From assembly GCF_009909205.1 (NCBI RefSeq), contig NZ_JAAAPN010000011.1:62001-126000 (forward strand): DNA of 64,000 nt, written 5' to 3'. Below the pieces are notes generated by a model, which made no database searches, was not told the origin of the DNA, and saw only the letters and a list, made by a program, of their open reading frames with translations. Both the position numbers and the translations under genes were made by a program. Source of the DNA: Aquabacterium fontiphilum (lineage in GTDB: Bacteria > Pseudomonadota > Gammaproteobacteria > Burkholderiales > Burkholderiaceae_C). This document shows, in pieces, positions 10,754 through 19,163 of the stretch. The first letter of the stretch is position 1; each line of letters begins with the position of its first letter.

Positions 10754-11554
10754 TCAGGCAAACAGTTGGGCCAGCGCCGCGCCCGGATCGGGCTGGCGCA
10801 TGAAGGCCTCGCCCACCAGGAAGGCGTGCACATTGGCATCGCGCATGCGCTGCACATCGGCTCGCCCCAGGATGCCGGATTCGGTCACCAGCAGGCGGTC
10901 GGCCGGCACGCGGGGCAGCAGGCCCACCGTGGTGTCCAGCGTGACCTCGAAGGTGCGCAGGTTGCGGTTGTTGATGCCGACCAGCGGGGTCTTGAGCTTC
11001 AGGGCGCGGTCGAGTTCGTCGCCGTCGTGCACCTCGACCAGCACGGCCATGCCCAACTCATGGGCCAGGGCTTCGAGGTCGCGCATCTGGGCGTCGTCCA
11101 GGCAGGCGGCAATCAGCAGGATGCAATCGGCGCCCATGGCCCGCGCGTCGTAGACCTGAAAGGCATCGACCATGAAGTCCTTGCGCAGCACGGGCAGGCT
11201 GCAGGCGTCGCGGGCCTGCTTCAGGTAGGCCTCACAGCCCTGGAAGAAGCGCTCATCTGTCAGCACGCTCAGGCAGGCCGCGCCATGCTGTGCGTAGCTG
11301 CGCGCGATGTCGGCCGGCACAAAGTGCTCGCGCAGCACGCCCTTGCTGGGGCTGGCCTTCTTGACCTCGGCGATGACCGCGGCCTGACCGGCGGCCACCT
11401 TGGCGCGCAAGGCACCGACGAAGTCGCGCACGTCGGCAAGCTCACGGTTGCGCGCTTCAGCCTGCGCGCGCACATCGGCCAGCGACCGGGTTTTGAGGGC
11501 CAGCGCGATCTCTTCGTGCTTGACGGCGACGATCTTCTGCAGGATGTCGGACAT
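10754..11554 (-). CDS. trpC: Indole-3-glycerol phosphate synthase
   Basis: 266 residues, monofunctional (no TrpF domain). It closes the indole ring from carboxyphenylaminodeoxyribulose phosphate. Active-site strands of the TIM barrel are all present: [36 protein letters not shown] and TESGI. It lies 18 bp after trpD in the same direction and is followed at once by ung. The upstream ribosome binding site is weak (AGAAAG). Confidence 0.98.
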   Translation of the reverse strand: MSDILQKIVAVKHEEIALALKTRSLADVRAQAEARNRELADVRDFVGALRAKVAAGQAAVIAEVKKASPSKGVLREHFVPADIARSYAQHGAACLSVLTDERFFQGCEAYLKQARDACSLPVLRKDFMVDAFQVYDARAMGADCILLIAACLDDAQMRDLEALAHELGMAVLVEVHDGDELDRALKLKTPLVGINNRNLRTFEVTLDTTVGLLPRVPADRLLVTESGILGRADVQRMRDANVHAFLVGEAFMRQPDPGAALAQLFA

Positions 11555-11572
11555 GGGGTCTTTCTGAGGCGG

Positions 11573-12616
11573 TCAGCCTTGAGCGGCAGCCAGGCGCTGG
11601 GTGGTCTGCACGAATGTGGCAAGCTTGTCGGCGGCCCGGCCCGAGGCCAGGGCGTCGCGGGCACGCTCGACGCCATCGGCCAGGCTGTCGGCCACGTTGG
11701 CGGCATAGATGGCTGCCCCGGCGTTCATCAGCACGATGTCGCGCGCCGGGCCGGGCTCGTTGGCCAGCACGCGCTGCAAGATGGCCTGCGACATCTCCCG
11801 GGTCTGGGCCTTGAGCATGGAGCCGTCGTGCTCGCCGATGCCGAACTGGCCCGGGTTGATGCGGTACTCGCGCACCTCGCCATCCTTGAGTTCGGCCACC
11901 AGCGTGTCGCCTGACAGCGTGATCTCATCAAGCCCGTCGGCGCCGTGGACAACCAGCACGTGGTTCGAGCCCAGGCGCTGCAGCACGCGCGCCATGATGC
12001 CGACCAGGTCGGGGTGGAACACGCCCATGAGCTGGTTGGGCGCGCCGGCAGGGTTGGTCAGGGGCCCGAGGATGTTGAACAGCGTGCGCACGCCCAGCTC
12101 CTTGCGCACGGGCGCAGCATGCTTCATGGCGCCATGGTGGTTGGGCGCGAACATGAAGCCGATGCCAACGTCGCTCAAAGCCTGGGCCACGTGGGTCGGC
12201 TGCAGGTTGATGGCGACGCCCAGGGCTTCGAGCACATCGGCGCTGCCGGTCGACGAGGACACCGAGCGCCCGCCATGCTTGGCCACACGCGCACCGGCCG
12301 CAGCGGCCACGAACATCGCCGTGGTGCTGATGTTGAAGGTGTGCGCGCCGTCGCCGCCGGTGCCGCACAGGTCGACGAGATGCGCCCGGTCAGCCAGCTC
12401 GACCGGGGTGGCGAACTCGCGCATGACCTGGGCCGCCGCGGTGATCTCGCCCACGGTTTCCTTCTTGACGCGCAGGCCGGTGATGAGGGCCGCCATCACG
12501 ACGGGCGACATCTCGCCACTCATGATGCGGCGCATCAGGCCCAGCATCTCGTCGTGGAAGATCTCGCGGTGCTCGATGACGCGCTGCAGGGCCTGCTGAT
12601 CGGTGATCTGGGTCAT
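11573..12616 (-). CDS. trpD: Anthranilate phosphoribosyltransferase
   Basis: 347 residues. It joins anthranilate to PRPP, step two of tryptophan synthesis. The PRPP-binding glycine loop [17 protein letters not shown] and the [15 protein letters not shown] loop are intact, as is [12 protein letters not shown]. It is separated from trpG by only 10 bp and from trpC by 18 bp, a compact operon. Confidence 0.98.
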   Translation of the reverse strand: MTQITDQQALQRVIEHREIFHDEMLGLMRRIMSGEMSPVVMAALITGLRVKKETVGEITAAAQVMREFATPVELADRAHLVDLCGTGGDGAHTFNISTTAMFVAAAAGARVAKHGGRSVSSSTGSADVLEALGVAINLQPTHVAQALSDVGIGFMFAPNHHGAMKHAAPVRKELGVRTLFNILGPLTNPAGAPNQLMGVFHPDLVGIMARVLQRLGSNHVLVVHGADGLDEITLSGDTLVAELKDGEVREYRINPGQFGIGEHDGSMLKAQTREMSQAILQRVLANEPGPARDIVLMNAGAAIYAANVADSLADGVERARDALASGRAADKLATFVQTTQRLAAAQG

Positions 12617-12626
12617 CTTGTGGGCC

Positions 12627-13211
12627 TCACATCTTGAGGAAGTTGGCCAGCATGGCGTGGCCGTGCTCGGTCAGGATGGACTCGGGGTGGAACTGCACGC
12701 CCTCCAGTGGGGCGAAATTCGGGTCGGTCAGCGAGCCGGTGTGGCGCACGCCCATGATCTCGCCGTCCTCGGTCTCGGCCGAGATGTGCAGGCACTCGGG
12801 CAAGGTGGCGCGCTCGATGGCCAGCGAGTGGTAGCGGATCACGGTGAACTGCCGGGGCAGGCCGGCGAACACGCCTTGCTCGTCGGTGGTGATGACGCTG
12901 GTCTTGCCGTGCATCTGCTGAGCCGCGCGGATGATCTTGCCACCCAGCGCGGCGCCGATGCTCTGGTGGCCCAGGCAGACGCCCAGGATGGGCAGCTGAC
13001 CGGCAAAGCGCTGCAGCGCGGGCACGCAGATACCGGCTTCAGCAGGCGAGCAGGGGCCGGGTGAGAGCACCAGGCGGTCAGGTTTCATGGCGGCAATCTC
13101 GTCGAGCGTGACCTCGTCGTTGCGCACCACCTTGACTTCTTCACCCAGCTCGCAGAAGTACTGCACGAGGTTGAAGGTGAAGCTGTCGTAGTTGTCGATC
13201 ATCAGCAGCAT
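12627..13211 (-). CDS. trpG: Anthranilate synthase glutamine amidotransferase subunit
   Basis: 194 residues. A class I glutamine amidotransferase that supplies ammonia to TrpE; it may also serve PabB for folate. The catalytic triad is present: Cys79 in GVCLGHQS, and the His and Glu in HPESIL near residue 170. The ATG at 13211 gives [12 protein letters not shown], the family N terminus, after AGAGGA; upstream in-frame starts would run through the attenuator region. TrpE is 2.6 kb away, on the far side of a GGDEF-EAL gene. Confidence 0.98.
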   Translation of the reverse strand: MLLMIDNYDSFTFNLVQYFCELGEEVKVVRNDEVTLDEIAAMKPDRLVLSPGPCSPAEAGICVPALQRFAGQLPILGVCLGHQSIGAALGGKIIRAAQQMHGKTSVITTDEQGVFAGLPRQFTVIRYHSLAIERATLPECLHISAETEDGEIMGVRHTGSLTDPNFAPLEGVQFHPESILTEHGHAMLANFLKM

Positions 13212-13258
13212 GGCGGCATTCCTCTCAGGGCGGGGATCGCAGGGGATCATCATGGGTC

Positions 13259-13304
13259 GCCTGGCGAGACGGGCCAGGCAGGCGCGGGTCAGCAGGACCA
13301 CGCG
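13259..13304 (-). promoter_or_regulatory. Attenuator-type hairpins between trp leader peptide and trpG
   Basis: Two stems follow the leader peptide: 13283-13304 (CGCG-bulge-GGTC/GACC-CGCG, loop of 5) and 13259-13279 (GCCTGGC/GCCAGGC, loop of 7). The second ends 47 nt before the trpG ATG and is not followed by a U run, so it may act through Rho, pausing or translation rather than as a classic terminator. Confidence 0.5.
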
Positions 13305-13325
13305 AGGCGCGGGAGCGGGCAGGCG

Positions 13326-13382
13326 TCAGCGCCACCATCGCACGCGCGTGCGCCAGATTGCCGAGAGGAAAAAGTGCTGCAT
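13326..13382 (-). CDS. trp leader peptide upstream of trpGDC
   Basis: An 18-residue peptide, MQHFFLSAIWRTRVRWWR, with Trp at 10, 16 and 17. Three Trp in 18 residues just upstream of trpG is the hallmark of ribosome-mediated attenuation: low charged tRNA-Trp stalls the ribosome on the tandem Trp codons and changes the downstream fold. The ATG lies 6 nt after a -10 TACAAT, so the mRNA should start at or within a base of the A of ATG (a leaderless peptide), as is known for trpL in Sinorhizobium. The 14-bp palindrome CGCACGCGCGTGCG overlaps the Trp region. Confidence 0.75.
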   Translation of the reverse strand: MQHFFLSAIWRTRVRWWR

Positions 13383-13388
13383 GCGCCC

Positions 13389-13394
13389 ATTGTA
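13389..13394 (-). promoter_or_regulatory. -10 box of the trpGDC leader transcript
   Basis: TACAAT, six bases before the leader peptide ATG. The -35 region 17 bp upstream (TGCGTC) is a poor match, so the promoter may need an activator or be weak. It lies within 45 bp of the end of the GGDEF-EAL gene. Confidence 0.5.
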
Positions 13395-13438
13395 GACAGA
13401 GGCCGCGGCCGGACGCAGACCCGGGGGCTCCCGGTGGC

Positions 13439-15739
13439 TCAGGCGGGCACGTCGAGCGCGTCGAGCTGGGCGACGGGTGGCGCGCGCAGCCAATCGGTGG
13501 CCTGGTCGGCGCCCAGTGGCGCCGCGAACAGATAGCCCTGCAGCACCTGGCAACCCGCCTGGCGCGCGGCCTGGGCATGCTGTTGGGTTTCGACGCCTTC
13601 GGCCACCACATCCAGATGCAGGACAGCCGCGAGCTGGCAGATGGCCGTGACCACCGCGACGGCGTCGGGCTCGGGCATGGGGCTGATGAGGCTGCGGTCG
13701 ATCTTCACCGTGTGCAAAGGCAGGCTGCGCAGCATGTTGAGCGACGAGAAACCGGTGCCGAAGTCGTCCAGCGCCACCTCGACGCCCGCCTCGCGCAACA
13801 GGCGGATCTGCTCATACGCCTGGTCCATGTGGGTGACGGCGGCGCTTTCGGTGATCTCCAGCGTCAGCCATGCAGGAGGCAGCTTGTGCGTCTGCAGGGC
13901 GCCGATCACCGTGTGCGGAAAGCCGGTGTCGAGCAGCTGCAGCGGCGACACATTGACCGCCACCGGCACCACGGGCAGGCCGGCATCGCGCCAGGCGGCC
14001 AGTTGGGCGCAGGCGCGGTGCAGGATCAGGGCCCCCAGCTGCATGATGAGGCCCGTGCGCTCGGCAGCGGGGATGAAGTCCAGCGGGCTGATGCGCCCGT
14101 GGCCGGGCCGGTCCCAGCGCACCAGGGCCTCGAAGCCGATCAGCGCCCGGTCGCTCGAGCGCACCTTGGGCTGGTAGACCAGCGCGAATTCTTCGTTGCG
14201 CAGACCGGCCCTGAGGGCCTGTTCGGCACCGAAACTGGCGGCCAGTTCCTGCCTGATCTGCTCGGCCGCCCACTGCACCGAAGTGCCGGGCAGGCGTTTG
14301 GCCAGGCGCATCGCAGCATTGGCTGCCTGGAGCACCTGCTCGGGCGAGGCGGCCATGCCCGCCGCATGGCAGGCCACGCCCATCGAGACATCGAGGTAGA
14401 AGCGGTGATCGGGCAACACCAGCGGGTCGCGTACCAGGGCGCGGATCGCGTCGGTGACCGTACGAGCGCGCGCCTCCGGCGCCTCGCCACAAACCAGCAG
14501 GGCGAACTCGTCTTCCCCGAGACGCAGCAACTCGGCCTGATCCCCCACCTGGGCCAAAATGGCCTGCGCCAGGGCCTGCAACACAGCATCGCCCACCTCG
14601 TGGCCATGGGCGTCGTTGAACGACTTGAAGCGGTCCACATCCAGCAGGATCAACGCGAACGGATGCGGCCTGGCGGGATCGACCAGCTCGCGCAGGCGCC
14701 GCAACAGGGCGCTGCGGTTGGGCAGGCCGGTCAGCTCGTCGTGGGTGGCCTGCCACCACAGCGCCTGTGCAGCCGCATGCGAGGCCGTTTCGTCCGACAC
14801 CACCACCTGCAGCGCGGGCCGATTGTCCCAGTCGACCTGCCACGCACGAAAGCGCAGATACAACGCCCGGCCATCCAGGCTGATCCGCGGCCCCTCCCAC
14901 TCCGGGTCCTGCACCCGGCCGGCCACCAGGTCGCGCGCACGGCGGTGGGCTGCCTCGCGCACCTCGGGCGGCGTGGTCGCATCCAGCCAGGCAGCCGAGA
15001 ACACCGGCGGTGCCGGGCGCGCGGGATCCATGCCAAAGATGCGCTGGAAGGCCGGGTTGCGGTAAACGGCCTCGGAGCCGCACAGCACGACCACCCCCTG
15101 CTGCGAACGGTCGGTCAGCTCGAAGAAGCGGTCGCGCATGCGGCGGAACTCGCGGCTGGAGCGCGTGAGCGCGCCATACAGCAGGGCCAGCCCCAGCACC
15201 AGGCGCAAGCCGGTGGCCACCACCGTCTGCTGCTGGGTGCCGGCATCGCCCAGGAAGGCATAGGTGAACTGGTTGAGCCCACACAGCACGAGCACCACCG
15301 CACAGAAGCGATCGACCGGCCTGAGGCGCACCATCCAGCGCGCCACAAGCAGCCCCGCAAGCGTGTTGAGCGTGGCAAAACCGCCCTGGGCCAGCTCGCG
15401 TCCGCCCGCGAGCAAAACCCCGTGGAACACGCACAGCGCCAGCAGCCCGAGCGCTCCTTGCCGCCATGTGACACGCCGGCCGGACAGCTGGCCAAAGCCT
15501 GTCAGCAAAAAGGTGACGTAGAGCGAACTGATCAGCACCAGGGCGCCCACGCCGAGGCCGTGCCAGAGCGGCTCGGGCCGCTGCATGGCGAAATAGGCCA
15601 GCGGGCTGAACGAAAAGATGAGGTGCGACAACCCCAGCAGGGCGGTAAAGCCCTGCGTCCGGTCGTGACGCCACACGAGCAGCAAGGCCAGGCCGGTGCT
15701 CAGGGTGACGAGGGTGTACAGGACGAAAATGGGGGACAC
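13439..15739 (-). CDS. Membrane GGDEF-EAL cyclic-di-GMP protein between trpE and trpG
   Basis: 766 residues from the GTG at 15739; another GTG at 15781 is possible, and neither has a good ribosome binding site. The N terminus (1-190) has about six to seven hydrophobic helices, then PAS (about 205-320), GGDEF (330-490) and EAL (505-755). The GGDEF signature is GEDEF (408-412), a variant that makes cyclase activity doubtful. The EAL domain looks active: E537-A-L, N596, E628, D658-D659 in ALDDFGTGFSS, K679 and E714 in AEGVET. It is probably a phosphodiesterase, perhaps GTP-activated. It follows trpE by 119 bp, so trpE transcripts could read into it. Confidence 0.9.
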   Translation of the reverse strand: MSPIFVLYTLVTLSTGLALLLVWRHDRTQGFTALLGLSHLIFSFSPLAYFAMQRPEPLWHGLGVGALVLISSLYVTFLLTGFGQLSGRRVTWRQGALGLLALCVFHGVLLAGGRELAQGGFATLNTLAGLLVARWMVRLRPVDRFCAVVLVLCGLNQFTYAFLGDAGTQQQTVVATGLRLVLGLALLYGALTRSSREFRRMRDRFFELTDRSQQGVVVLCGSEAVYRNPAFQRIFGMDPARPAPPVFSAAWLDATTPPEVREAAHRRARDLVAGRVQDPEWEGPRISLDGRALYLRFRAWQVDWDNRPALQVVVSDETASHAAAQALWWQATHDELTGLPNRSALLRRLRELVDPARPHPFALILLDVDRFKSFNDAHGHEVGDAVLQALAQAILAQVGDQAELLRLGEDEFALLVCGEAPEARARTVTDAIRALVRDPLVLPDHRFYLDVSMGVACHAAGMAASPEQVLQAANAAMRLAKRLPGTSVQWAAEQIRQELAASFGAEQALRAGLRNEEFALVYQPKVRSSDRALIGFEALVRWDRPGHGRISPLDFIPAAERTGLIMQLGALILHRACAQLAAWRDAGLPVVPVAVNVSPLQLLDTGFPHTVIGALQTHKLPPAWLTLEITESAAVTHMDQAYEQIRLLREAGVEVALDDFGTGFSSLNMLRSLPLHTVKIDRSLISPMPEPDAVAVVTAICQLAAVLHLDVVAEGVETQQHAQAARQAGCQVLQGYLFAAPLGADQATDWLRAPPVAQLDALDVPA

Positions 15740-15858
15740 TGGGTTGCAGCCGATCGCTTGTCTGGCAAGAGATCGGCGCACCCGGCCGGAACTTGATCCG
15801 GGCTCACCCGCTCAGGGTCGGCCCGCCCCCCCGCACCCGCCGCAGGCCGCGGCGCGGC

Positions 15859-17337
15859 TCAGAGCCCTTGTTCGGCCATCTCGGCCGCGCGCACCACGGC
15901 ACGGGCCTTGGCCTCGGTTTCCTTCCATTCGAGCTCGGGCACCGAATCGGCGACCACCCCGGCCCCGGCCTGGACGTACAAGGTCTGGTCCTTGATGACA
16001 CCGGTGCGGATGGCAATGGCCACGTCCATGTCGCCCGCGAAGCTCAGGTAGCCCACCGCCCCGCCGTAGACGCCGCGCTGCACGGGCTCGAGCTCGTCGA
16101 TGATCTCCATCGCCCGGATCTTGGGCGCGCCGCTGAGTGTGCCGGCCGGAAAGCTGGCGCGCAGCACATCGAGCCCGCTCATGCCGTCTTTCAGCGTGCC
16201 TTCGACGTTGCTGACGATGTGCATGACATGCGAGTAGCGCTCGATGCCAAAGGCCTCGGTCACCTTCACCGAACCGGTCTTGGCGATGCGGCCGATGTCA
16301 TTGCGCGCCAGGTCGATCAGCATGACGTGCTCGGCGCGCTCCTTGGGGTCGGCCAGCAGCTCTTGCTCGTTGGCCAGGTCGGCCTCGGGCGTGGCGCCGC
16401 GGGGACGGGTGCCGGCAATGGGACGGATCGTCACCGTCTCGCCGCCCTCGGCGTTCTTCTCCTGGCGCACCAGGATCTCGGGACTGGAGCCAACAACATG
16501 GTGGTCGCCCATGTCGTAGTAGTACATGTAGGGGCTCGGGTTGAGCGAGCGCAGCGCACGGTACAGCGTCAGCGGCGAGGCGGTGAAGCGCTTTTGCAGG
16601 CGCTGGCCGATGACCACCTGCATGCAGTCGCCCGCAGCGATGTAGTCCTTGCACTTGCGCACGGCCGCTTCGAAGTCGTCTTTGGCGAAATGGCGCTCGA
16701 CGGGGTGCGACGCGGTGGGCGCAATCGGCGGCACCGGCACGACGGCGTTCAACTGGGCCTGCAACTCGGCGATCCGCGCGGCGGCGCGGTCGTAGGCACC
16801 GGGTTGGGCGGGATCGGCGTAGACGATGAGGTACAGCCGGTCGGCCAGGTTGTCAATGACGGCCAGCTCTTCACACTGCAACAGCAGGATGTCGGGCGTA
16901 CCGATGCCCCCGGGCTTGTGCGTCTTGGCCAGGCGCGGCTCGATGTGGCGCACCGTGTCGTAGCCGAAATAGCCCGCCAGCCCCCCACAGAAACGCGGCA
17001 GCCCTTGCGGCACGGCCGCCTTGAAGCGTGCCTGATAGGCCTCGATGAAATCCAGCGGGTTGGTCTCATGCGTTTCAACGACGGCGCCGTCCGTGACGAC
17101 CTCGATGTGGCGGCCGGTGGCGCGCACCAGCGTACGCGCGGGCAGGCCGACGAAGGAATAGCGGCCGAAGCGCTCGCCGCCCACGACCGACTCGAGCAGA
17201 AAGCTCAGCGACTTGCCCTGCGTGAGCTTGAGGTAGAGCGACAAAGGGGTGTCGAGATCGGCCAGGGCCTGGGCGACCAGGGGGATGCGGTTGTGGCCCT
17301 GCGCGGCCAGGGCCTTGAATTCGGTTTCGGTGATCAT
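15859..17337 (-). CDS. trpE: Anthranilate synthase component I
   Basis: 492 residues. It makes anthranilate from chorismate with TrpG. The N-terminal regulatory part carries the Trp-feedback region with [16 protein letters not shown], and the catalytic part shows [17 protein letters not shown] and the helix [11 protein letters not shown]. The ATG at 17337 follows GGAGG by 9 nt and gives [20 protein letters not shown], the typical betaproteobacterial N terminus. It is preceded at 175 nt by its own Trp-containing leader peptide and separated from trpGDC by the GGDEF-EAL gene. Confidence 0.98.
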   Translation of the reverse strand: MITETEFKALAAQGHNRIPLVAQALADLDTPLSLYLKLTQGKSLSFLLESVVGGERFGRYSFVGLPARTLVRATGRHIEVVTDGAVVETHETNPLDFIEAYQARFKAAVPQGLPRFCGGLAGYFGYDTVRHIEPRLAKTHKPGGIGTPDILLLQCEELAVIDNLADRLYLIVYADPAQPGAYDRAAARIAELQAQLNAVVPVPPIAPTASHPVERHFAKDDFEAAVRKCKDYIAAGDCMQVVIGQRLQKRFTASPLTLYRALRSLNPSPYMYYYDMGDHHVVGSSPEILVRQEKNAEGGETVTIRPIAGTRPRGATPEADLANEQELLADPKERAEHVMLIDLARNDIGRIAKTGSVKVTEAFGIERYSHVMHIVSNVEGTLKDGMSGLDVLRASFPAGTLSGAPKIRAMEIIDELEPVQRGVYGGAVGYLSFAGDMDVAIAIRTGVIKDQTLYVQAGAGVVADSVPELEWKETEAKARAVVRAAEMAEQGL

Positions 17338-17408
17338 GATGAAGGGCCTCCAAGCCCGCCGGACGAGGCAGATGCCCCGCACCGGAGATGTGGTTCTCGC
17401 TGCCCTGC

Positions 17409-17501
17409 GGCCCTTCGCGGGCCAGGACCGTCACCAACGCTTACGGTTTTGTGACAGCACAGAGGGCGTCCTGCCGGCCACGGCCGCCTATGATCGCGGC
17501 C
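17409..17501 (-). promoter_or_regulatory. Possible attenuator structures in the trpE leader
   Basis: Between the leader peptide stop (17513) and trpE there are stems GGCCGC/GCGGCC (17482-17487 with 17496-17501) and GGCCC/GGGCC (17409-17413 with 17419-17423, extended by CCT/AGG after a bulge). Neither has a U run. The stretch 17338-17747 holds no other gene besides the leader peptide; 17629-17747 shows nothing convincing beyond a weak promoter-like TTGCAC/AACAAT pair for the next plus-strand gene. Confidence 0.4.
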
Positions 17502-17512
17502 ACGCCGACGCG

Positions 17513-17593
17513 TCAAGCGTGCGCAGGCAGGCTTCGCCAGGGCCAGGCCCCCCGGTCGTGTGCGCCTTTGGTCTGTTTGCGAGGAACGAACAT
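17513..17593 (-). CDS. trp leader peptide upstream of trpE
   Basis: A 26-residue ORF starting MFVPRKQTKG and containing Trp17 and Trp19 (AWPWRS). It begins exactly 6 nt after a -10 TACACT, so the transcript should be leaderless. The geometry is the same as for the trpGDC leader: -10, six bases, ATG. Only two Trp codons are present and the hairpins that follow lack a U tract, so attenuation is inferred from position and composition, not proven. Confidence 0.6.
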   Translation of the reverse strand: MFVPRKQTKGAHDRGAWPWRSLPAHA

Positions 17594-17599
17594 GAAATC

Positions 17600-17628
17600 A
17601 GTGTAGCAGGGGGGCGCCACCCAGTCAG
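17600..17628 (-). promoter_or_regulatory. Promoter of the trpE leader
   Basis: -35 CTGACT (17623-17628), a 17-bp spacer, -10 TACACT (17600-17605). Each box matches consensus at four of six positions. The predicted first base is the A of the leader peptide ATG at 17593. Confidence 0.55.
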
Positions 17629-17747
17629 GGGGGCCGCCTGTCAGGCGTTCGTCCTCGACAAGGGCAAACCCAGGTTGCACGACCCGCCCGTCGCGTAACA
17701 ATCCCAACCTTTCCGGGGCTTCCCGGATTTCGTGACCTGTGACCACC

Positions 17748-18392
17748 ATGAGTCTTGCACTGTGCCGCAGCCGCGCTCCCTGGCGAAACTGGCGGGCCGC
17801 TCTTTTGCTGGCCGCCAGCCTGGGCTGCGCCACCCCGACCCTGGCCGTCAATGCCGATGCCGTCGGGGTGCAGTATCCCGAGACCGTGCGCGTCGAGGGC
17901 CAGACGCTGACGCTCAATGGCACAGGTGTCGCTTACCGCGCGCTGGCCAAGCTCTACACCGTGGGGCTGTACCTGCCCAGCAAGACGACCGACGTCAAGG
18001 CGGTCCTGAACCTGTCCAGCCCGCGCCAACTGCGCTTCGTGATGCTCCAGGGCATGCGGGTGGACGAGATCGGCAAAGTCATCACGCGCGGCATCGAGCT
18101 CAACAGCAGCCGCGCCGACTTCTTCACGCTGATCCCGTCGATCCGCGTGATGGGCGAGCAGTTCGCCGGCATCAAACGGCTCAACGCGGGCGACACCTTC
18201 GTGATCGAGCATGTGCCCAAGCGCGGGACGATGTTCTTCGTCAATGGCCAGCCGGCCGGCCTGCCGATTGCCGAGCCGCTGTTCTACCCGGCCATCCTGC
18301 GCGTGTGGCTGGGGGACAAGCCCGTCACGCAGGACCTCAAGACCGCCTTGCTGGATCAGCAGCCCACGGCCGTGCTCGACGCACTCGATTGA
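17748..18392 (+). CDS. Exported chalcone isomerase-like domain protein
   Basis: 214 residues from the ATG at 17748 (a GTG three codons earlier is possible). The first 37 residues are a signal peptide ending near TLAVNA. The remainder resembles the chalcone-isomerase-like family of bacteria: GVAYRALAKLYTVGLYLPS, then LRFVMLQGMRVDEIGKVITRGIELN, and a C-terminal GLPIAEPLFYPAILRVWLGD. Bacterial members are periplasmic and probably not flavonoid enzymes; a fatty-acid or lipid-binding role is only a guess. It stands alone, in opposite orientation to trpE. Confidence 0.75.
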   Translation: MSLALCRSRAPWRNWRAALLLAASLGCATPTLAVNADAVGVQYPETVRVEGQTLTLNGTGVAYRALAKLYTVGLYLPSKTTDVKAVLNLSSPRQLRFVMLQGMRVDEIGKVITRGIELNSSRADFFTLIPSIRVMGEQFAGIKRLNAGDTFVIEHVPKRGTMFFVNGQPAGLPIAEPLFYPAILRVWLGDKPVTQDLKTALLDQQPTAVLDALD

Positions 18393-18423
18393 GCGCGCTC
18401 AGATAGGGAAATCAGGCGAGGGA

Positions 18424-19155
18424 TCAAGTCGCGGGGCGCAGCCAGCGCGACCAATCCACCGCATCGAGCCGATCCACGTGGGCCAGCGCTGGCACCTCGG
18501 TGATCGGGTGGCCGTGGTTGTAGCCGTAGGTGACCAGCAGCACGCCACAGCCGGCGGCGCGCGCCGCCTGGGCGTCGTTGCTCGAATCGCCCACCATCAA
18601 GGTGGCCGCAGGGGCCACGCCGAGCGCCTCGCAGGTCTTCAACAGCGGCAGGGGGTCGGGCTTCTTGCGGGCAAACGCATCGCCCCCGAACACCTGCGCG
18701 AAATGCCCACGCAAGCCCTTGGCGGCCAGCAGCTGCTCGGCAAAGGCGGTGGGCTTGTTGGTCAGGCAAGCCAGCGGCACACCCTGGGCCGCCACGGCCT
18801 GCAGGCCGGCCACCACGCCGGGGAACGGCTCGGCATGCTGGCCATTGAGCCGCTCGTAGTGGCGCTTGTAATGGGCCCAGGCCTCGGGTACGGCCTCAAC
18901 GGCCTCGGGCGCGTCGTCGGGCAGACCCCAGGCGTGGGCCAGGCTGCGGCGCAACAGGTCTTCGGTGCCCTTGCCCACCGTGAGCGACAGGAAGCCGCGG
19001 TCCACCCGCGCGCACTCGACCGGGTGGCAACCCATGTCGGCTAGGGTGTGATGCAGAACGACGACGAAATCACCCAGGGTGTCGACCAGGGTACCGTCGA
19101 GGTCGATGATGGCGGCGTGGAAGGGGGCAGCAGGCACGAACATGGCGTGCAGCAT
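18424..19155 (-). CDS. gph: Phosphoglycolate phosphatase (HAD family)
   Basis: 243 residues. Hydrolyses 2-phosphoglycolate from DNA repair or photorespiration. HAD motifs: I DLDGTLVDT with the nucleophile Asp, II CLTNKP, III KPDPLP and IV MVGDSSNDAQAA. The ATG at 19155 is chosen because GAGGGG lies 6 nt upstream; a GTG at 19167 overlaps the stop of the upstream ATPase gene, and another ATG is at 19143. Tight spacing indicates cotranscription with that ATPase. In many Burkholderiales gph neighbours trpE and rpe; here trpE lies 1.1 kb away. Confidence 0.9.
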   Translation of the reverse strand: MLHAMFVPAAPFHAAIIDLDGTLVDTLGDFVVVLHHTLADMGCHPVECARVDRGFLSLTVGKGTEDLLRRSLAHAWGLPDDAPEAVEAVPEAWAHYKRHYERLNGQHAEPFPGVVAGLQAVAAQGVPLACLTNKPTAFAEQLLAAKGLRGHFAQVFGGDAFARKKPDPLPLLKTCEALGVAPAATLMVGDSSNDAQAARAAGCGVLLVTYGYNHGHPITEVPALAHVDRLDAVDWSRWLRPAT

Positions 19156-19163
19156 AGCGCCCC

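Noticed and set aside
13358-15796. Plus-strand open frame of 812 codons opposite the GGDEF-EAL gene
   Set aside because: Its translation is His/Gln/Arg-rich with no family signature. The minus strand encodes a clear PAS-GGDEF-EAL protein. Long antisense frames are common at this GC content.
17488-17516. TTGACG-17-TCATAG as a promoter of trpE
   Set aside because: The TTGACG overlaps the leader peptide stop codon and the -10 is poor. The CTGACT-17-TACACT pair upstream of the leader ORF is better placed.
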